Shown in pieces: positions 37,694-46,618 of a stretch of DNA of 64,000 nt (positions within the stretch are counted from its first letter, which is position 1; each line of letters begins with the position of its first letter). The notes below the pieces were generated by a model. The model saw only the letters and a list, made by a program, of their open reading frames with translations. It ran no database searches and was not told where the DNA came from. The position numbers and the translations under genes were made by a program. The stretch is from Flavisphingopyxis soli (lineage in GTDB: Bacteria > Pseudomonadota > Alphaproteobacteria > Sphingomonadales > Sphingomonadaceae): assembly GCF_007995095.1 (NCBI RefSeq), contig NZ_VOPY01000001.1, forward strand, positions 397,001-461,000, written 5' to 3'.

Positions 37694-38923
37694 ATGACCG
37701 ACATCCACACCAGCGACGTGATCATCTCGGGCGGCGGGCTCGTCGGGCAGACGCTCGCGCTCGCGCTCGCCGCGCACGGCCTTTCGAGCTGCATCATCGA
37801 TCCGGCCGATCCGGCCAAGGTCATTGCGCCCGATTTTGACGGACGCGCCTCGGCGATCGCCAGCGCCAGTTACAAGATGCTCGACGCGATCGGCGTGGCC
37901 GAGCGGCTGGCGGGCAAGGGCTGCGACATCCGCAAGATCTGGGTCAGCGATGGGCTGAAACCCGGCGAGCTCGATTTCACCGCGGCCGACGACGACGGCC
38001 CGCTCGGCACGATGTACGAAAACCGCGATCTCAGGATCGCGCTGCGCGATGCGGTTGCCGAAAGCGATCGAATAGCGCTCCACATGCCTGCGCGTGCCGT
38101 CACGACGACGCGCGGACCGCACGGCGTCGAAGTCACGCTCGACGACGGCGCGCGGATCGCGGCGCCGCTGCTGATCGCCGCCGAGGGGCGCCGTTCGCCG
38201 ACGCGCGACGCGGCGGGCTTTCACATGGCGAACTGGTCGTACGATCACAGCGCGATCATCGGCGGCATCGCGCACGAATTGCCGCACGATTCGGTCGCCT
38301 ACGAGATTTTCTATCCGGCCGGCCCGTTTGCGCTGCTGCCGCTGCCTGATCTTGCGGATGGCCGCCATCGTTCGGCGTTCGTCTGGTCGGTCGCGCGCGC
38401 CGATGCCGCCGGCCTGCTCAAGCTCGGGACACGCGGTTTCACCCGCGAACTTGAAAAGCGCATGGGTGGGTTGCTCGGCAATGTGACGATGATCGCGCCG
38501 CGCATGGCCTATCCGCTCGGCTTCCATCACAGCGCGAAGATTACCGGCGAACGCCTCGCGCTGGTCGGCGACGCCGCGCACGGCATCCACCCGATCGCCG
38601 GGCAGGGGCTCAATCTCGGGCTGCGCGATGTCGCGGCTTTGACCGAAGTGCTCGTCGACGGTGCGCGGCTCGGCCTCGACCTCGGCGATGCGCAGCTGAT
38701 GGACCGCTACGAACGCTGGCGCGGGCTCGATTCGCTGTCGGTCTCGGTCGCCACCGACGTCCTGACGCGCCTGTTCGGGATTCGCGGCAAGGCCGCCTCG
38801 GCGGTCCGCCGCTTCGGCCTCGGCGCGGTCCAGGCGACGCCGCCATTGAAATCGCTGTTCATGTCCGAAGCGCGGGGCGAATCGGGCGACCTGCCCAAAT
38901 TGCTGACCGGGATGACGGTCTAG
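37694..38923 (+). CDS. UbiH/UbiF/Coq6-family FAD-dependent hydroxylase
   Basis: 409 aa from ATG 37694 (MTDIHTSDVI). N-terminal FAD-binding GGGLVGQTLALALAAHG, the DG-type motif region and the second FAD motif LVGDAAHGIHPIAGQGLN at about residue 295. This family hydroxylates the aromatic ring of ubiquinone precursors. Which ring position it acts on (UbiH, UbiF or a broad UbiL-type enzyme) cannot be read from sequence. It is divergent from ftsK. Confidence 0.9.
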   Translation: MTDIHTSDVIISGGGLVGQTLALALAAHGLSSCIIDPADPAKVIAPDFDGRASAIASASYKMLDAIGVAERLAGKGCDIRKIWVSDGLKPGELDFTAADDDGPLGTMYENRDLRIALRDAVAESDRIALHMPARAVTTTRGPHGVEVTLDDGARIAAPLLIAAEGRRSPTRDAAGFHMANWSYDHSAIIGGIAHELPHDSVAYEIFYPAGPFALLPLPDLADGRHRSAFVWSVARADAAGLLKLGTRGFTRELEKRMGGLLGNVTMIAPRMAYPLGFHHSAKITGERLALVGDAAHGIHPIAGQGLNLGLRDVAALTEVLVDGARLGLDLGDAQLMDRYERWRGLDSLSVSVATDVLTRLFGIRGKAASAVRRFGLGAVQATPPLKSLFMSEARGESGDLPKLLTGMTV

Positions 38924-38941
38924 GCGGGTCGATTCTGACAA

Positions 38942-39091
38942 TCATCGAATTAACCAATAGATCAGGCCGACCATGATCGCAGTTCCGAGGAATATGATGC
39001 TCACGGCTGCCACCCAAGCTGTGAAGCGGCCAAAGCGGCTGTCGACCCATGTGATTGCGGCTTCCAGGACCTCGTAAAACACAAACTCCAT
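38942..39091 (-). CDS. Small single-pass membrane protein (49 aa)
   Basis: 49 aa, starting MEFVFYEVLEAAITWVDSRF, with the membrane segment AAVSIIFLGTAIMVGLIYWL at residues 28-47. A GGGGGAGAGG ribosome-binding region lies just upstream of the ATG. It begins 13 nt after the stop of the Lon-N-domain gene and so likely forms the tail of the ybbN - Lon-N operon. Not recognised. The good RBS, tight spacing and clear helix support it as a real gene despite its size. Confidence 0.65.
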   Translation of the reverse strand: MEFVFYEVLEAAITWVDSRFGRFTAWVAAVSIIFLGTAIMVGLIYWLIR

Positions 39092-39103
39092 CGGCCTCTC
39101 CCC

Positions 39104-39751
39104 CTATTGCAGCGTCACCAGCTTATCGTCGCCGTCGTGGCGGCCAAAGAACTGCATCAGCTGGATCGCCAGCTCGCTGCGATCGCGCAGCGTCTCGGCC
39201 TCGAGCAGCGCCTGTTTCGCCGCCGCGTCGAACGGAGCGACCTGCGAGATGCCGTTGACCAAAGTGCGATCGTCGAGATTGGCGACCGAGTCCCAGTCGA
39301 CGACATAGCCCTGCGCCATCGCAAAGGTCCGCGCGGCGTGTTCGAGCGCAGCCCGCTCGCTCGATGCCAGCGCCGCTTCGCCTTGCGCCTCTGCCTCGAT
39401 CGCCGCCTCGACGACGCGGTACGGCGTGTCGCGCGTCACCTCGCGTTCGACGCGAAAGCGCGCCTCGCCCGAAAGGACGATATTGAAACAGCCGTCGTCG
39501 AGCGCCTCGACATCGGTGATCTTGCCGATGCAGCCCATGTCGAACAGGGCCGGGCGGTCGGGGTCGCGGTTGGTCGCGCCGGTGCGCGGCTGGACCAGCC
39601 CGATCAGCCGGTCGCTCGCCAGCGCCTTCGACACCATCGCGCGATAGCGTGGCTCGAAGATGTGCAAGGGCAGCTGCAGCCCGGGGAACAGGATCGCCCC
39701 GCCGAGCGGGAAGATCGCGATTCGCTTGGTCTTGTCGACGGGCGTGCTCAT
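39104..39751 (-). CDS. Lon N-terminal (substrate-binding) domain protein
   Basis: 215 aa from ATG 39751, overlapping the ybbN stop as ATGA. The whole protein is the Lon N-terminal domain: IAIFPLGGAILFPGLQLPLH, IFEPRYRAMV, and a C-terminal helical bundle. It has no ATPase or protease domain. Proteins of this kind are widespread and unassigned; a role in protein quality control is inferred from the Lon domain and from coupling to the thioredoxin-TPR chaperone gene upstream. Confidence 0.9.
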   Translation of the reverse strand: MSTPVDKTKRIAIFPLGGAILFPGLQLPLHIFEPRYRAMVSKALASDRLIGLVQPRTGATNRDPDRPALFDMGCIGKITDVEALDDGCFNIVLSGEARFRVEREVTRDTPYRVVEAAIEAEAQGEAALASSERAALEHAARTFAMAQGYVVDWDSVANLDDRTLVNGISQVAPFDAAAKQALLEAETLRDRSELAIQLMQFFGRHDGDDKLVTLQ

Positions 39752-40659
39752 CCGAACAGGATCGCCGACAGCCGTCGCCGCGTCGCCGCAACCCACGGAT
39801 CCTCGAGCCCGATCGCCTGGAACAGGTCGAGCAGCCTGGCCTTGGCCGCACCGTCGTTCCAGTCGCGGTCGGCCTCGATCATCGCGAGCAAATGCTCGGA
39901 CGGCGCGTCGCGCTCGCCCGCCGCGATCTGCGCTGCGGCGAGGTCGAATCGCGCCTGCATGTCGTCGCGATTGGCCTCGAATGCGGCGTTGAGCGCTGCC
40001 AGCGCGCCCTCGTCGGGCCGATCGCGGACCAGGGCGATCGCGGCGCGTGCGCGCTCGACCGCGGGATCCTTGGCCGCTTCCTCGTCCAACGCGGCGAGAA
40101 CCTCGTCGGCGGCATCTACCTGTCCGTCGGCCGCCAGCGCCCGCGCCAGTCCCGCCTGCGCCGCGACCGTGTCGGGGGCGAGTTCGATGATCTGGCTGAA
40201 TATGCCGATCGCGCGCGCGGCGTCGCCGCCGGTGAGCACCTCTTCGCCCATCGCGAGCAAGGGTGCGACATCCTGCGTCGGCGCACTATCGCCTGCCTCG
40301 ATCGGCAGCTTGGCGAGGATTTCGTCGAGCATGGCCTTGAGCTGGCTCTCGCTGCGCGCCTGGGTGAGATCGGCAACCGGCTGGCCCTGGAAGATCGCAT
40401 AGACCGTCGGGATCGACCGCACCTGGAACTGCGCCGCGATGAACTTGTCTTCATCAACGTTGATCTTGGCGAGGACGACGCCCTTGTCGGCATAATCGGC
40501 CGCGACCTTTTCGAGCACCGGAGTCAGCGCCTTGCACGGCCCGCACCACTCGGCCCAGAAATCGACGATGACGAGCCCCGTCATCGATGGCTCGACGACC
40601 TGACGACGAAATGCGTCGACGGCCTTTTGTTCTTCCAGATTCAGTCCCTGCGTCGCCAC
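39748..40659 (-). CDS. Thioredoxin-TPR co-chaperone (YbbN/CnoX type)
   Basis: 303 aa from GTG 40659, with GGAG 6 nt upstream; the frame continues to a TTG at 40689 with no support. N-terminal thioredoxin domain with an intact WCGPC site (C39, C42), then a TPR-like domain (about 120-300). E. coli CnoX/YbbN lacks the active CxxC and acts as a chlorine-activated holdase; here CGPC is kept, so redox activity is also possible. ATGA overlap with the downstream Lon-N gene implies joint expression. Confidence 0.9.
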   Translation of the reverse strand: MATQGLNLEEQKAVDAFRRQVVEPSMTGLVIVDFWAEWCGPCKALTPVLEKVAADYADKGVVLAKINVDEDKFIAAQFQVRSIPTVYAIFQGQPVADLTQARSESQLKAMLDEILAKLPIEAGDSAPTQDVAPLLAMGEEVLTGGDAARAIGIFSQIIELAPDTVAAQAGLARALAADGQVDAADEVLAALDEEAAKDPAVERARAAIALVRDRPDEGALAALNAAFEANRDDMQARFDLAAAQIAAGERDAPSEHLLAMIEADRDWNDGAAKARLLDLFQAIGLEDPWVAATRRRLSAILFG

Positions 40660-40867
40660 GCGTGTCTCCAATTCATGATAAAAATCCAAGGCCCGCCGGG
40701 TGTTTTCCGCGACGGCGCCTGCTTGAAAGCCATATGGGGGTGAAGACCATACTATGCCAAGCCCTAGAACTATGGCGAAGGGGCTTGTCGGCCTGACGAA
40801 TCGATGCTAGCTGCCCGCTCCACCCACCCGGACCGCGGCTTTCGCTTGTGTCCGGGACGGCGCCAGA

Positions 40868-40942
40868 GCGGGCGTAGCTCAGGGGTAGAGCACAACCTTG
40901 CCAAGGTTGGGGTCGGGCGTTCGAATCGCCTCGCCCGCTCCA
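40868..40942 (+). tRNA. tRNA-Gly (anticodon GCC)
   Basis: Full cloverleaf: acceptor GCGGGCG pairs with CGCCCGC, D-arm GCTCAGGGGTAGAGC, anticodon stem-loop AACCTTGCCAAGGTT with GCC at the centre, T-arm with GTTCGAATC. CCA is encoded (40940-40942). It lies alone in 470 nt between ybbN and the 31-codon ORF; 40660-40867 and 40943-41073 hold nothing else I can support. Confidence 0.96.
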
Positions 40943-41073
40943 GTTGCCATTCGGGCTTTCAACACGATTTCCGTAACCCGGTGAATGGGAGCACGACCCC
41001 TCGGGGGCGATTGGTGCGCTGCCTTGCATCGGCGCGTCGCGCCGCCGCGATTGTCGGACCATATGCTCAGGAC

Positions 41074-41111
41074 AACAAAAAAGGCCCCGGAATTCCGGGG
41101 CCTTTTTTGTT
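41074..41111. terminator. Bidirectional terminator, perfect 38-nt palindrome
   Basis: AACAAAAAAGGCCCCGG then AATTCCGGGGCCTTTTTTGTT reads the same on both strands, centred on AATT. It has long A and T tracts on either side. It can stop the tRNA-Gly transcript from the left and the minus-strand 31-codon ORF from the right. Confidence 0.92.
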
Positions 41112-41126
41112 TGTTTGGAAGCTGGG

Positions 41127-41222
41127 TTAGCCTTGGCCGCCAGCATTGTCCTTGCCTGAGCCGCCGAGCAGCCACGACCAGAAATCGATCGACGTTTCAG
41201 CCAGCTTAGTTGATTTAGCCAT
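41127..41222 (-). CDS. Very small ORF (31 aa) just before a terminator
   Basis: 31 aa: begins MAKSTKLAETSIDFWSWLLG and ends GSGKDNAGGQG. It has a GGGAGA ribosome-binding site about 6 nt before the ATG and ends 16 nt before the palindromic terminator. An amphipathic or membrane-touching centre (DFWSWLL) with a Gly-rich tail. It has no homologue known to me. A possible -10 (TATAAC near 41272) lies upstream, so it may have its own promoter rather than depending on the EAL gene 94 nt upstream. Confidence 0.55.
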   Translation of the reverse strand: MAKSTKLAETSIDFWSWLLGGSGKDNAGGQG

Positions 41223-41315
41223 ATTCGGTCTCCCTTTTATGCCGTTGACAAAACAGCGGTCTTGGAGACAGTTATAGCTTAATCGAACTGGTTAATAAAG
41301 GGGTAACCTTATTTG

Positions 41316-43631
41316 CTAACCAGTGGCCCTGCCGGACGATGGTTGGGCGCTTGTTACGGCGATCATGAAATTGTCGAATCGCATTGGTTTTCCAATTAGA
41401 TATCCCTGGATTACGTCGCAGCCCAGATCGCTCAAAATGGTCAAAGTACGCTCGTCCTCGACGCCTTCGGCAACGGTCGTCGCGCCAAGGCGATGGGCCA
41501 TTTCGATCGTCGAAGTCACCACTTCGCGGTTGCGTTTCGAATCGAGGATATTGTCGACAAAGCGCTTGTCGATCTTGATCTCGTCGGCCTCGAATCGCGT
41601 GAGGTAATCGAGATTGGACTGGCCCGTGCCGTAATCGTCGATCGACAGGCGGCAGCCCATCTCGCGCAGCATCGCCAGGGTATAGCGGACCGCGTCGCTA
41701 TCCTCGATTTCGGCGGTTTCGGTGATCTCGATCGTCAGGTGCTGCGCGGCGACACCGTGGGCCGTCAGCAGGGCGCGGATTTGTCCGGCAAGATCGTGCC
41801 GATGGAGCAACAGCGCCGACATGTTGACCGACATCGTAAAGCCGGGAATGTGGTTTAGCATCTCGGCTGCCCGGCCAATCGCTTCGTTCAGGACATAGAG
41901 GGTCAGCCGTTCAATGCGCTGATGCTTTTCGGCCTGGCTAATGAACTCGGTGGGAGAGATGTTGCCGAGCTTGGGATGCGACCAGCGCGCCAAAGCTTCG
42001 GCGCCGACGATCCGGTTGGTCTTGAGATCGAGCTGCGGCTGGTAGGCGACCCAGATTTCGCCGTTGAGCAAGGCGTCGCTCAGTTGCGACTGGAAACTGT
42101 GCTGCCAGCGCGCCTCCTGAACCTGCGGCGCTTCATAGGCGCTCCAGGTCTTGCGCTTGCGCTGCGAATCTTCAGCGGCGACCATCGCGGCGGCGAGCTG
42201 TTGGCTCGCTGTGCCCTGCGAATTCGGCTCGACGCCAAAGGCGAGTTCGACATCGATCTGCTCGCTGCCGATTGCGATCGGGTTGATGAACAGCGCCGAC
42301 AGTCCGGCGAGCTGGCTATCGATCGTCACCGATTGCTTGGCTTGTGTTACCCATGCGAAAAAGCCGTTCTCGTCATGATAGAGTGGCATGTCGCCCGCGG
42401 CGACGCGCAAGCGGCGGATCACCTCTCGGCTCAACTGGTCGGCCTGGTCAGGCGTGAGGTAGATCGACAGGGCATCGAATCCGACCAGCTTGGCAGCGAC
42501 GATCACGGCGTCCGCCGGCAAGCGCGAATCACGTAGCGCCTCGAAGTTGGGCAAGCCCGACGCATGGTGACGGCTCTGCACCCGCCGTTGTCGGCGACGA
42601 CGCGCCGCGGCGATGCCGACGATGACCGATGTCACGAGCGCTGGGCCGATCGCTATCACGGCGATATATGTTGGCACCGCCAGCACCGTCAGGATAGCCG
42701 CTATCGGGCTTCCCATTATCAAGATGCTGCTGACGGCTTTGCGCGGCCATTGCCTGCCGACCAGCAGGGCGACGGTTATCAAGGCCCAGGCGGGAATCCA
42801 GCCGAAATCCAATGGCGTCCCGGCTCTTAGCGTTTCGCCCCCAATGACATGGAAAAAGACTCCGGGAACTTTCAATGGATTGTGACCGGGCATGAAATGC
42901 ATGTCGAGCAAGGATGGTGACAAGGGTGCAAAGACAACGTCCTTTCCCGCCAAGGCGCTGGAGGGAATTTTTCCGGACGTCAAATCGCTCGCGCCATAAG
43001 TGGGTATGGTGCTGTAATCAAATGCGTAATCAGGCCAGAACTTTTGCGCCTTGGTTGGCTCGAGATCGGCGAGACGGCTCGAAAACGTAGGGAGAATTTC
43101 GTCCGCGATACTGTCTGCATAGGGTATCTGCCACACACCCCAGAGCTGATAATTTATGCCAATGCTCGCCCGCCCGGCTCGTTCGATGCCGGTGAGTTTC
43201 GAAGCGCGCACTTCCGAATTATCCGCAGCATTATCGCTCGAAAACATAACCGCCATGGTGATGCGATCGCCCCAGCCGGCGATCGCCTTCTCGAGCGTTT
43301 CGGTCATGCTTGCGGGTGCAGGCTGATCATAGACGAAATCGACGAAAAGCCGCTTGGCACCTGCTTTGCGTATGGCGTTGATCGTTCGAGCGGCATCGGC
43401 CCGCGTAAAGCCGTCGGCGCCTGATTGCGCGAGCGTCGCGTCATCGACGCCAACCACGACGATATCGCCCGATACGGGCCGCGAATGCAATTTGAACTCG
43501 ACCCCGCGAACAATAAAGTCGATCGGCAGGCTGAGCGCTGTGATGCCGCACAACAGCCCCGCCAGCACGGCAATCAGCCATGCGCGCCAGCTATAGGGGT
43601 GTTGCAAACGTTCAGCCATGAGCCTCGCCAC
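41316..43631 (-). CDS. CHASE2 sensor - EAL domain c-di-GMP phosphodiesterase
   Basis: 771 aa. An N-terminal membrane helix is followed by an extracytoplasmic CHASE2 sensor (about 35-260) and two or three transmembrane helices (about 265-345). A GGDEF-like domain lacking the GGDEF motif spans about 365-490, and an EAL domain runs from about 515 to 757. The EAL site looks intact: E545 in AEALARW, D665/D666 in DDYGTG, K686 in EIKIDK and E722 in AEGVEDE. It should hydrolyse cyclic di-GMP in response to a periplasmic signal. The degenerate GGDEF may bind GTP as a regulator. The gene stands alone. Confidence 0.92.
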   Translation of the reverse strand: MARLMAERLQHPYSWRAWLIAVLAGLLCGITALSLPIDFIVRGVEFKLHSRPVSGDIVVVGVDDATLAQSGADGFTRADAARTINAIRKAGAKRLFVDFVYDQPAPASMTETLEKAIAGWGDRITMAVMFSSDNAADNSEVRASKLTGIERAGRASIGINYQLWGVWQIPYADSIADEILPTFSSRLADLEPTKAQKFWPDYAFDYSTIPTYGASDLTSGKIPSSALAGKDVVFAPLSPSLLDMHFMPGHNPLKVPGVFFHVIGGETLRAGTPLDFGWIPAWALITVALLVGRQWPRKAVSSILIMGSPIAAILTVLAVPTYIAVIAIGPALVTSVIVGIAAARRRRQRRVQSRHHASGLPNFEALRDSRLPADAVIVAAKLVGFDALSIYLTPDQADQLSREVIRRLRVAAGDMPLYHDENGFFAWVTQAKQSVTIDSQLAGLSALFINPIAIGSEQIDVELAFGVEPNSQGTASQQLAAAMVAAEDSQRKRKTWSAYEAPQVQEARWQHSFQSQLSDALLNGEIWVAYQPQLDLKTNRIVGAEALARWSHPKLGNISPTEFISQAEKHQRIERLTLYVLNEAIGRAAEMLNHIPGFTMSVNMSALLLHRHDLAGQIRALLTAHGVAAQHLTIEITETAEIEDSDAVRYTLAMLREMGCRLSIDDYGTGQSNLDYLTRFEADEIKIDKRFVDNILDSKRNREVVTSTIEMAHRLGATTVAEGVEDERTLTILSDLGCDVIQGYLIGKPMRFDNFMIAVTSAQPSSGRATG

Positions 43632-43792
43632 ATCGTCCGATCAGGCTTCACCCTAGGCGTGCGATGGTTAGAGAGGTGTTAATACACGGGCTCGCAGCCC
43701 CATTAATCGGCTAAGCTGCTGTCCGAGGCGGCAATTCCGCTTTGGCAATTCCGGGCGGCGGTCAGATTCCTCCAAATGTCAGAGGTTACCAG

Positions 43793-43803
43793 CCCCCCCC
43801 CCC
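43793..43803. repeat. Run of 11 C residues
   Basis: Eleven consecutive C bases (G on the minus strand) lie 6 nt downstream of the stop codon of the acyl-CoA dehydrogenase gene. Outside the CDS, so length change would not shift the frame. The rest of the gap 43632-43809 shows no gene. Confidence 0.9.
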
Positions 43804-43809
43804 AGCGGC

Positions 43810-45585
43810 TCAATCGCGTCCGATCAGCGTCGCTGCATCGACCGCGTAAAGCGGCGCTGCTCCCGCCATCGCCGCGGCCTTCAATCCCGCTGCCTGCGGC
43901 ACGATCTGGTCGATATAGAAGCTTGCCGCCTGACGTTTCGCGGCGACGAAATCGGGCGATACCGTGCTGTCGCCGTCGAGCGCTGCGACCTCGATCGTCA
44001 TCAACCAGCCGCACGTCGCGACCGAGAGCATCGTGAGGAACGGCGTGCTGCCCGCGAGCCGGTCGTCGCTGCTCGCATTGGCCTGCATCCACGCCGCGAC
44101 TTCGGCGCAATCGTCGGCCAGCAGGGCGAGCGGTGCCGCGCCTTTCGCGCCGCTGCGGATATCGTCGATCAACTGCTTGATCGCCGCGCCGCCGTCGATC
44201 GTCATCTTGCGCCCGACAAGGTCGGCGGCCTGGATGCCGTTGGTGCCTTCGTAGATCGGCGCGATGCGCGCATCGCGATAATGCTGTGCGGCGCCGGTTT
44301 CCTCGACATAGCCCATGCCGCCGTGGACCTGGACCCCCAGGCTGGCGACTTCGCAGCCGATATCGGTGCCATAGGCCTTGACCAGCGGTGTCAGGATATC
44401 GACGCGTGCCTGCGCCCCGTCGAGGCCGAGCGACGCGCGATCGGCCTGTCCGGCGGCATAATAGGTTAGCGCGCGCGCCGCCTGCGTCAGCGCCTTCATC
44501 CGGATCAGCATGCGGCGGACGTCGGGATGTTCGATGATCGCGACCGGCCCGACATCGGCCCTCGGCGTGTCGGCGATCGGCCCCAGCCGCGTGCGCGACC
44601 CCTGGATGCGTTCGGCAGCATAAGCGAGCGCGCTTTGGGTCGCGCGTTCGGCGATCTGCATGCCCTGGTTGCCGACGTTGAGCCGCGCATTGTTCATCAT
44701 CGTGAACATCGCGCGCATCCCGCCATGCAGGTCGCCGACCAGCTCGCCATAGCAGGCGTCGTGGTCGCCAAAGCTCATCACACAGGTCGGCGAGGCGTGG
44801 ATGCCCAGCTTGTGCTCGATCGAAACGCACGCGACGTCGTTGGCCTCGTCGATCGCGCCGTCGGCGTCGAGCCGGTATTTGGGTACGAGGAACAGCGAAA
44901 TGCCGCGCGTTCCCGGCGGCGCATCGGGTGTCCGGGCGAGGACCAGGTGGACGATGTTGTCGGTCAGATCGTGCTCGCCGAAGGTGATGAAGATCTTGGT
45001 GCCCTTGACCCGCCACTGGCCGGCATGGTCGCCGCTCTCGACCGGGGTCGCCATCGTTTTCAGGGCGCCGACGTCGGATCCCGCCTGCGGCTCGGTCAGG
45101 TTCATCGTGCCGGTCCATTCGCCGCTGATCAGCTTTGGCAGATAGGTCGTCTTCTGCGCCTCGCTGCCGTGCGCATGGAGCGCCTCGATCGCGGCGGGGG
45201 TCAGCATGTTGACGAGGCTGAAGCCCATGTTCGCGGTGCCGAGATCCTCCATCATCACGCTGAACAGCGAAAAGGGCAGGCCCTGGCCGCCATAGGCGAC
45301 GGGCCCGTCGAGGCTTCCCCAGCCGCTCGCGACGAACGCGGCATAGGCTTCGCGAAAGCCCGGCGGCATCGTCACCTGGCCCGCGTCCCAGCGCGCGCCG
45401 ACCTGGTCGCCGACGCGGTTGAGCGGGGCATATTCGCCGCTGGCAAAGTCGCCGACGCCGCTGACGATCGCCTCGACCATGTCGGGGGTCGCCTCGGTGA
45501 AGCGCTCGTGCGCCGCCAGTTCGTCGATCAATGCGACATGCTTGAGGACGAACAGCTGCTCGGCAACGGGCGGGGCATAGGTCAT
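43810..45585 (-). CDS. Acyl-CoA dehydrogenase, DmdC-like
   Basis: 591 aa from ATG 45585 (MTYAPPVAEQ), longer than the 380-aa short-chain enzymes. It matches the long subfamily with extra N- and C-terminal domains that includes 3-methylmercaptopropionyl-CoA dehydrogenase (DmdC). FAD-binding words: TGTMNLTEPQAGSDVGALKT and KGTKIFITFGEHDL; the C-terminal Acyl-CoA_dh_C domain starts about 470. Oxidises acyl-CoA to enoyl-CoA. Whether the true substrate is methylmercaptopropionyl-CoA or a fatty acyl-CoA is not decidable; no other dmd gene is nearby. Confidence 0.88.
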   Translation of the reverse strand: MTYAPPVAEQLFVLKHVALIDELAAHERFTEATPDMVEAIVSGVGDFASGEYAPLNRVGDQVGARWDAGQVTMPPGFREAYAAFVASGWGSLDGPVAYGGQGLPFSLFSVMMEDLGTANMGFSLVNMLTPAAIEALHAHGSEAQKTTYLPKLISGEWTGTMNLTEPQAGSDVGALKTMATPVESGDHAGQWRVKGTKIFITFGEHDLTDNIVHLVLARTPDAPPGTRGISLFLVPKYRLDADGAIDEANDVACVSIEHKLGIHASPTCVMSFGDHDACYGELVGDLHGGMRAMFTMMNNARLNVGNQGMQIAERATQSALAYAAERIQGSRTRLGPIADTPRADVGPVAIIEHPDVRRMLIRMKALTQAARALTYYAAGQADRASLGLDGAQARVDILTPLVKAYGTDIGCEVASLGVQVHGGMGYVEETGAAQHYRDARIAPIYEGTNGIQAADLVGRKMTIDGGAAIKQLIDDIRSGAKGAAPLALLADDCAEVAAWMQANASSDDRLAGSTPFLTMLSVATCGWLMTIEVAALDGDSTVSPDFVAAKRQAASFYIDQIVPQAAGLKAAAMAGAAPLYAVDAATLIGRD

Positions 45586-45655
45586 CGGTCTGGGTCTTTC
45601 GGCAAAGCGTGGGGATGGGCTAGAAAACGACGCGCGAACGCGCCTATAGCGCGCC

Positions 45656-46618
45656 ATGCCGAACGCGACAAACACGACCGCCACCAAAGTCCTCGCCGCA
45701 GGGGACGCTGCGCTGATTGCGGCGGCTGAGCTGATTGCCCAGGGCCAGCCGGTCGCGGTGCCGACCGAGACGGTTTACGGCCTCGCGGCCGATGCCACCA
45801 ACCCCGAAGCCGTCGCGCGGATCTATGCGGCCAAGGACCGTCCCGCGTTCAATCCGCTGATCGTCCATGTCGCCGATCTCGCGGCGGCCGAGCGGCTGGC
45901 GCATTTCGACAAGACCGCGCTGCTCCTCGCCGAGCGATTCTGGCCCGGCCCGCTGACGCTCGTTGTGCCAAAGCGCGCCGATGCCCCGGTTGCCGGTATC
46001 GCGACCGCGGGGCTCGACACGATCGCGATCCGGGTGCCGGCCCATCCGGTAATGCGCGCGCTGCTCGCGGCCTGCAATCGTCCGCTCGCCGCGCCGTCGG
46101 CCAATGCCAGCGGATCGATCAGCCCGACCACCGCGGCGCATGTCTTCGCCAGCCTCGGCGGGCGCATCGCGCTCGTGATCGATGGCGGCGCGTGCAAGGC
46201 CGGTCTCGAATCGACCATCGTGCGCTCGGGCGATCGAGGTATCGCGATCCTGCGGCCGGGTCCGGTCACGCGCGAAATGTTGGCGCAGGCGACGGGCCTT
46301 GATGTCGCCCTGGCATACGAGAGTCCGGCTGCGGCGATCAGCGCACCGGGCCAGCTCGCCAGCCACTACGCTCCGCGAAAGCCGTTGACGTTCGACGAAG
46401 TCGATCCTCCTGCCGACGCCTATGTCATCGGATTCGGCGCTGCCGAGGGCGATTTCAATCTCAGCGCGAGCGGCGATCTTGTTGAGGCGGCGGCGCGATT
46501 GTTCGATGCGCTCCATGCCGCCGATGCGAGCGATAGGCTGCGCATTGCAGTCGCGCCGATTCCCGACAAGGGGGTCGGGCGCGCGATCAACGACCGGTTG
46601 CGCCGCGCGGCTGTTTAG
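45656..46618 (+). CDS. L-threonylcarbamoyladenylate synthase, Sua5 type
   Basis: 320 aa. YrdC/Sua5 domain first: PVAVPTETVYGLAADATNPE, IYAAKDRPAFNPLIVH and SANASGSISPTTAAHV. A C-terminal Sua5 domain follows (about 215-320), which separates it from short TsaC. Makes threonylcarbamoyl-AMP for the t6A37 modification of ANN-decoding tRNAs. Its stop overlaps that of the convergent lipoprotein by four bases. Confidence 0.93.
   Translation: MPNATNTTATKVLAAGDAALIAAAELIAQGQPVAVPTETVYGLAADATNPEAVARIYAAKDRPAFNPLIVHVADLAAAERLAHFDKTALLLAERFWPGPLTLVVPKRADAPVAGIATAGLDTIAIRVPAHPVMRALLAACNRPLAAPSANASGSISPTTAAHVFASLGGRIALVIDGGACKAGLESTIVRSGDRGIAILRPGPVTREMLAQATGLDVALAYESPAAAISAPGQLASHYAPRKPLTFDEVDPPADAYVIGFGAAEGDFNLSASGDLVEAAARLFDALHAADASDRLRIAVAPIPDKGVGRAINDRLRRAAV

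Noticed and set aside
40804-41130. 108-codon frame running through tRNA-Gly
   Set aside because: Overlaps a well-formed tRNA gene and the terminator palindrome; composition is random-looking.
43793-43803. Phase variation through the 11-C run
   Set aside because: The run is outside the coding region, downstream of the acyl-CoA dehydrogenase stop, so slippage would not alter a frame. A sequencing or assembly length error remains possible.
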